NCBI GenBank assembly: GCA_025201365.1
Contig: JAIXMF010000001.1
Span: 310,001 to 374,000 of the forward strand
DNA: 64,000 bases
Source: Syncephalis plumigaleata
Lineage: Eukaryota; Zoopagomycota; Zoopagomycetes; Zoopagales; Piptocephalidaceae
Reading direction: 5' to 3'
In this document: one piece after another, positions 59,290-64,000 of the stretch
How positions within the stretch are numbered: the first letter of the stretch is position 1
How the letters are laid out: each line of letters starts with the position of its first letter
Program-made: the position numbers and the translations under genes
The notes under the pieces: model-generated
Told to the model about the DNA's origin: nothing
Databases searched by the model: none
What the model saw: only the letters and a program-made list of their open reading frames with translations

Positions 59290-60156
59290 TGAGCTACTCA
59301 ACTAGCCATCATTACTATGACGAGCATTCTTTGTCAAATGCCTCGGCCATTCAAGAGAGTGGAGCCGTAGAACCACAACTGGAGCGGGACGAACAGCACG
59401 AAACCAATTTCTTAGTAGGTATGCTAAAATATTGTTTGAGAAATAGCTTGGCACTCTCCACTCCCCACATAAAATACGCTTGACTAACCTAACAAGAAAG
59501 ACGGGGAACAAGATAGAAATGAACAGACAAATTTTACCGCACCTGAATGGAAGAAATTGCAAAGTATCCATCAAGATATGGATACCGTAAGATTGCTCAT
59601 GGATAGTAGCGAAAGTACCGTTCCCTCGGACCAGGAACCGTTGGATTCAGCATCTTCAGCGGAGGAAGCAGACGAGCAAGTTCCACTGGTAACGAGGAGA
59701 ACACGGAGTCGCAGTACATCCCGGCACTTGTCTGCATCGGCTGCAGTGGCTGCACTGGCTGGCATTATGGTTAGAAGCGAACTAGTGCAGCAAAACACCT
59801 CGGAGGGAACAATAATAGGCGGGGAAGCATCGCCGCATTCCACGGTCTATATGACAATTGACCCGGAGGCACCAGATGTAGCCTACACGCTAACGCGATC
59901 GGACGGCAGTGGCTATTGTCGTTTAGGTGGTAATCACAGCTGGAAGACAGAGTATCCAGCGCGATGCTGGGCAGTAGGCAAGTATATTGTTCGCAACTAG
60001 ATATGCAAACAAACGCTAATCATCATCATCATCATCACATTATTAACGTATGTGTTATGTCATTTAGGCATAGGCTGTTTTCCCTGTGGACTTATTTGCT
60101 GCCTACACAATCGATATAAGCGATGTAAACGATGCGGTATAATAATCATGACATGA
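59290..60156 (+). CDS. BRI3-like small membrane protein with a Cys-rich C-terminal motif
   Basis: Exons: MSYSTSHHYYDEHSLSNASA ... ETNFL (to about 59415), a long exon from DGEQDRNEQTNFTAPEWKKL to RCWAVG (to about 59969), and a last exon GIGCFPCGLICCLHNRYKRC then KRCGIIIMT-stop. The C-terminal FPCGLICC hydrophobic turn followed by RxKRCxRCG is the pattern of BRI3/LITAF-like proteins that insert in endosome or lysosome membranes. The second intron begins GCAAGT, a canonical GC-AG donor; if it is not spliced, the frame ends at 60000 with KYIVRN. The N-terminal part is acidic and disordered. Assignment rests on the short tail and is moderate. Confidence 0.6.
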
Positions 60157-60382
60157 TTGCAATTGATTCACGTATAATTGATGGTGTTATCATTATTCTA
60201 TTTCATATGACATTTGTTGGAATAATTTATGTTGGTTCAAAATAAACTTGCATATGTATTTTATCAGAAAATAAATCTATATAACCATTCTATAGCCAGG
60301 TCGATATAGACTGCTTTAGTCCCGTTCTTTTTATCAATAATATATATTTATTATTCGTTAGCATAATTCATAGTATTGTCAT

Positions 60383-61519
60383 TTAAGCGGCAATAGCAAG
60401 ATCGCGACGTTTAATGGCCACTGGTGCAGCAATACCAGGTGGAGTGTGCATACGCTCGGCAGCATTAACAAGCGTGGTAACGACTGACTTCAACTCTGGC
60501 ATGTTCCATAATTTACGTAGATGTGCCGAGAGACGGTCGATCTGCTTTCCAACGACGAGTGCCACGTACTTGTCGATGAGACTACCGAACAAGCCACGAA
60601 TAATCGTGTAGCCTGCCTCGCCTATCTGGCATGCCATTGCAACGGCGGAAATGAGCACATCGCCAAGATGAGCACTTAGCGAGGTCTTGATCTCGACGAG
60701 CATGGCAAGTGTATTCTCGCGCAAATCCTTCACCACGAGATCGCGTAGCTTTTGCAACCAGACTGAGCGTTCCACTCCGTCCAGGATAGATTCCATGATT
60801 AGATCGACGGCATGGCGTAGATCGGATACCAACATTTTAAGTGCAGCATAAGCAATTGGCGTAAGCATACGTACAATGCGAATGGCCAATTGAGCACCCA
60901 ATGCACGCATAAGCAGGTCTTGAAGCGAGCCATTCGCTATACGTTCCACTAGGCGGCGAATAATGTCGATAGCCTCTGGTGGCAAATCGATGCCATTAAT
61001 TTTAATGGGGCCTGTCAAAGAGGATGTCCTTGATTTTGACAGCGCTTTCTTGATTTGCTCGTTGTACTTTTGTACTTCCACTGCGAATGGTTTACCGAGC
61101 TCCTTTGCTATTTCACTCGGTAGCTCATTACCCAGCTGTGATACCGATGGAATGGCGTCACGTTTGAAAAGTTCACGAGCATCGCGTGCCACGGTGTAAA
61201 CGCTCTTGGGTACTTTTTTGTCATCAAGCAGGTCATCAATGGCATCCGCTTGATCGGGCACAGGAATGGTAGCGGTCGTGCTAATGTAATTCTGCAGACG
61301 TGCATGTGCACTGCTAACATCTTTGCTCGACCAGTCGCTGAATGATAGTCCACTTGGCTTGAATGACATAGCACCGGCCGCGGGAATCGCGCTTAGGGCC
61401 GAGGAAACCGTAGGACTCGGGGAAATCTTGGGAGAACCAGGCACTGTTGGTTGTGCATCCACGGTGACCGATAGCGTAACCAGGATCAGCGTGGCGGCAA
61501 CGTAAAATAATCGTGACAT
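60383..61519 (-). CDS. Orphan secreted helical protein
   Basis: A 378-residue intronless protein. MSRLFYVAATLILVTLSVTV is a signal peptide with cleavage after VDA. The mature part starts Pro/Ser-rich (QPTVPGSPKISPSPTVSSAL), then is almost entirely amphipathic helix, e.g. AIDIIRRLVERIANGSLQDL, LGAQLAIRIVRMLTPIAYAA and LVEIKTSLSAHLGDVLISAV. Only one cysteine is seen in the mature chain (AMACQIG). The ATG at 61519 is preferred because the signal peptide starts there; 61552 is an in-frame alternative. No family is recognised. Its base composition is less AT-rich than the flanks, as for real coding DNA. Confidence 0.7.
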   Translation of the reverse strand: MSRLFYVAATLILVTLSVTVDAQPTVPGSPKISPSPTVSSALSAIPAAGAMSFKPSGLSFSDWSSKDVSSAHARLQNYISTTATIPVPDQADAIDDLLDDKKVPKSVYTVARDARELFKRDAIPSVSQLGNELPSEIAKELGKPFAVEVQKYNEQIKKALSKSRTSSLTGPIKINGIDLPPEAIDIIRRLVERIANGSLQDLLMRALGAQLAIRIVRMLTPIAYAALKMLVSDLRHAVDLIMESILDGVERSVWLQKLRDLVVKDLRENTLAMLVEIKTSLSAHLGDVLISAVAMACQIGEAGYTIIRGLFGSLIDKYVALVVGKQIDRLSAHLRKLWNMPELKSVVTTLVNAAERMHTPPGIAAPVAIKRRDLAIAA

Positions 61520-62754
61520 AGCGGCAATAAGACAAGAGTAAATAAACAACACCTATAACAAATAGGCGAATAAGACTAGTTTGACTTGGAGGGCGTTAAT
61601 GAGTTTTTTTCGATTAAGGGAAATCGTAGCAAAGCGTGTTAATGGTGTGAGATAGGAAGTTGATGAATTGTGTATAAAATGATGCGTATTTTTGCAGCCC
61701 TTTTAAATTAAACTTGCTAGTGAATAATTGCTCGTATACTTGGTCATCTAGCGGTGTTAGCAACAATGAAGCTCATCCAACAATAATAGTATAGGTACGA
61801 CAATCGACGGTCTAGTCTATTGCGCGCATGGTCTATTGATTCGATTGATGTAACGGAAATACTCACGCTTACGCTAGAAATGTCATGTGGGCACGTGCTA
61901 GTTCTGTTAAATGAAATTAATTTCTACACGGGATTGTACAGCGCACACTCGTATTTGGTGCGTTAACAGGTAGGAAACATCTATTTCCAGTAGTTAGGCA
62001 GCAATAGGCCGGGTGTATTACCTGTATTGTCTCGTATATATGACGCTGGGCACGTGAGGGTATTTTATTTATTCAGTTAAGAAACGACCAGTTTGTCTGC
62101 GTCTGCTTCGTTACGACACGTGCTGTCCACTCGGTTATTTGTAATGGTGAGCTCATTCAGAATCGATAGCATTATCAACTTCGTCTCGCTCATGTAGTGT
62201 GCGACAGATGCTCTTTAATGGATAATGCCGAGGTGCGACTCTGGCCGCGCATTCCCAACGCTTGAATGTGTTTACACGATTGTATATGGAAATTAGTCTC
62301 TTTTGCTTAAACTGATATCATGACAGTTTACTGGAAGAACGAGCATTCCATCTTCTAGAACTAACAGGTCATAAAACTAAACACAGGCGAATAACTGGTC
62401 AGCTTGACATTGTCTAGTTGACAGCTCGACTAATCCATTGAATGATGAGTTAATGATTAATGATGTCGTCATATTCTAGTACTTTGAGAAATGATGCACT
62501 CATCAAGTTGGGAATCTCTCTGAAGTATACTAATTCTAGTGCATGTTAAATCAATTAAAACGTGTATTTATTACTGATACTATTTACCACACCATTCAAT
62601 AGAAATCGAATAGGAAAAATAATGAGAAATGTCATTGCGTATATTGATTGATTACTTGCCTCGCATCACATAGAACATGCTCCACGTACTCCCATTCTTA
62701 TGGCTACATATCCATTTTAAGCAAAAAAATAATGGAATCAGAGTTACACGCAGC
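61520..62754. other. Intergenic, 1.2 kb, no gene seen
   Basis: Upstream region of the orphan secreted gene and downstream of the tRNA. No frame or motif is supported. Confidence 0.5.
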
Positions 62755-62760
62755 AAAAAA
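62755..62760 (-). terminator. RNA polymerase III terminator of tRNA-Ser
   Basis: Six T residues directly after the discriminator base of the tRNA on the minus strand. Confidence 0.8.
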
Positions 62761-62842
62761 CGTCAGCGACAGGATTTGAACCTGTGCGGGCAGAGCCCAA
62801 CAGATTTCAAGTCTGTCTCCTTAACCACTCGGACACACTGAC
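62761..62842 (-). tRNA. tRNA-Ser (anticodon UGA)
   Basis: The minus strand folds as a class II tRNA of 82 nt: acceptor GTCAGTG pairs with CGCTGAC and the discriminator is G, as eukaryotic tRNA-Ser requires. The D arm has TCCGAGTGGTTAAGGA, the anticodon stem ACAGA/TCTGT encloses CTTGAAA (anticodon TGA, reads UCA), a long variable arm follows (TGGGCTCTGCCCGC), and the T arm has GGTTCAAATCC (B box). No intron. A T6 terminator follows. Confidence 0.96.
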
Positions 62843-63412
62843 GATCTGTGACTTCCTCGCCACAAAAATTTACGGATTTTTTGGTAGACTATCTGCTTCT
62901 TGCAAAAAGCCCACTTTTTTGGGTGCCCTAAAAATTGATTAAAAATTGGTATTTGCGTTAGTTGTATACAGCTAGCGATAGCGCAATGGAAAGTGAGGTT
63001 ATATGAATGGTTAAATAATGATGCTGTGTAATAAAATATGTAAATTTCGAAAAGTGTATTCAATAATAGGGAAATCCGTATAGTTTAACAGGTAGCAAGG
63101 GCACGAACAGTCTACGGCAATGCTGACAGTACACAAAGAAAGGCATAGAATATTGAGAGAGAAACTAGCATAATACTTTGCTGTGGCATTGCGGTTAATG
63201 ATGATTACAGCGAGTGTGCGTTTTACGTTGTACTAACAGATAGCATAGTGCCTGTTGTACCATATAATTATGTCATAGTTATGAATAGAATGACAGCGTG
63301 GTAGTAGCAATAAAGTAAGCGCATTGTTATGATATAGTGTCGAGATTAGAGGAAGAAGAGAAAGGAAAACAAGTTACATGTAATTGTAGTGAAGCAAGTC
63401 AACGACAAATAC
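62843..63412. other. Intergenic, no gene seen
   Basis: Upstream flank of the tRNA and left flank of the retroelement. AT-rich; nothing coding recognised. Confidence 0.5.
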
Positions 63413-63429
63413 TTTAAGGGGAGGAAGTA

Positions 63430-63686
63430 GTGTCAATGGTTTGTTTTCGAGTCAGGTGGAAATGCTTATAACGGTAGAGTGTTATTCAATAATGCACTAC
63501 CAACAGCATTAAACACGCAACATAATAATACACGGCCTAACGACTCTCGATAACCACTCACTTCAATAACCCAAACGATCATATCTCTGTACTTTATTTT
63601 ATCTCATATGATCATTCATTTGAATGTTGTCAATTTGGTTTATTATAATAAAATAAGCTACGGCAACATTAAAAGAAAAAAAAAAA
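63430..63686 (+). mobile_element. Small poly(A)-tailed retroelement, longer copy (257 bp)
   Basis: It lies between perfect 17-bp direct repeats, TTTAAGGGGAGGAAGTA, at 63413-63429 and 63687-63703, and ends in AAAAGAAAAAAAAAA. The last about 73 bases recur at 30799-30871, itself flanked by another 17-bp duplication. It has no frame of its own. Near the 5' end TTTTCGAGTC looks a little like a Pol III B box, so a SINE is possible; a 5'-truncated LINE tail is the alternative. Confidence 0.75.
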
Positions 63687-64000
63687 TTTAAGGGGAGGAA
63701 GTAAAGCAATAGAGAGAGAGAGAAAAGGAAAGACGACAATAAAGAAGTGGTATTTTTATGGCATGTCATCAAAATCTAGTGATGCAGTAAGCCATGAACA
63801 ATATATTGCTATGCCGGTATATTGCGTGCCAATTAGCGTCTACTATGTAAACAACTGTTGTTTACAATTTTACTTGACTACAAGGATAATCTATGGTAAC
63901 GAGGCTGGGTCACATTGTATAAATAAATATCAACCTATTTTTATAAGCCAGTGTCACGTTGACAAGGAAGTGGCGGTAGTATTAGAAGAGTTGACTGTCT

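Noticed and set aside
62880-62945. T-rich stretch with GCCCAC/TTGGG as a hairpin terminator or small RNA
   Set aside because: The arms pair over only four bases; no gene ends there.
63413-63703. AAGGGGAGGAAGTA as a polypurine tract of an LTR element
   Set aside because: The string occurs twice as the exact 17-bp flank of a poly(A)-tailed insert, so it is a target duplication; no long terminal repeats were found.

Overview
The window is nuclear DNA from a eukaryote, most likely an early-diverging (non-Dikarya) fungus. Genes are compact, with short GT-AG introns and CTAAC/CTAAT-like branch sites. Markers that favour fungi are a yeast-type NAD-dependent Mtd1, the cell-morphogenesis protein PAG1/Tao3/Mor2, Gtr1 and Swd1. 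Genes often lost in yeasts are also present: complex I NDUFS5, PYM, ZRSR2, SNIP1, an LMBRD2-like protein, a PRL phosphatase with a CAAX box, a BRI3-like protein and a BRF2-like TFIIB relative. A zoopagomycete such as Syncephalis would fit the AT-rich, microsatellite-filled DNA and the several orphan secreted proteins, but that placement is inference.

Layout. 1-15.8 kb: VPS13 (N-terminal part; its 3' end lies outside the window), a BRF2-like factor, Nse3/MAGE, RBBP5/Swd1, a secreted kinase-like protein without catalytic motifs, Mtd1, a tail-anchored coiled-coil protein and ZRSR2. 15.8-30 kb: mitochondrial uL4, EF-1alpha, Gtr1/RagA, an orphan tail-anchored protein, LMBRD2, a PRL phosphatase and COX17. 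30-33.7 kb is gene-poor: a Tc1/mariner-type MITE, a small poly(A)-tailed retroelement copy, an orphan gene fragment and a small Cys-rich secreted protein. 33.7-58.6 kb is gene-dense: NDUFS5, the divergent pair RPL13/RPS16, PYM, the very large furry/PAG1 gene, SF3B6, SNIP1, RPL32, a DNAJB-type J protein and Dcp1. 58.6-64 kb: a second MITE, a BRI3-like membrane protein, an orphan secreted helical protein, a tRNA-Ser(UGA) gene and a longer copy of the small retroelement.

Shared themes. RNA biology is over-represented (ZRSR2, SF3B6, SNIP1, PYM, Dcp1, BRF2-like). Four translation genes (EF-1alpha, RPL13, RPS16, RPL32) share one gene plan: a noncoding first exon and a 350-410 bp intron that ends 2-15 bases before the start codon and carries GGAT/ATCC repeats. 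EF-1alpha and RPL13 also share a bipartite motif near the presumed transcription start. The most interesting elements are (1) two insertions of one short poly(A)-tailed retroelement, each with a 17-bp target duplication, (2) two MITEs whose terminal repeats differ between copies but stay self-complementary, and (3) the orphan secreted proteins.

Limits. Several conserved genes change reading frame once or more, mostly in triplet repeats. I read these as likely base-call or assembly indels, but cannot rule out unrecognised mini-introns. Gene spans run from start to stop codon including introns; exon ends are inferred by eye.
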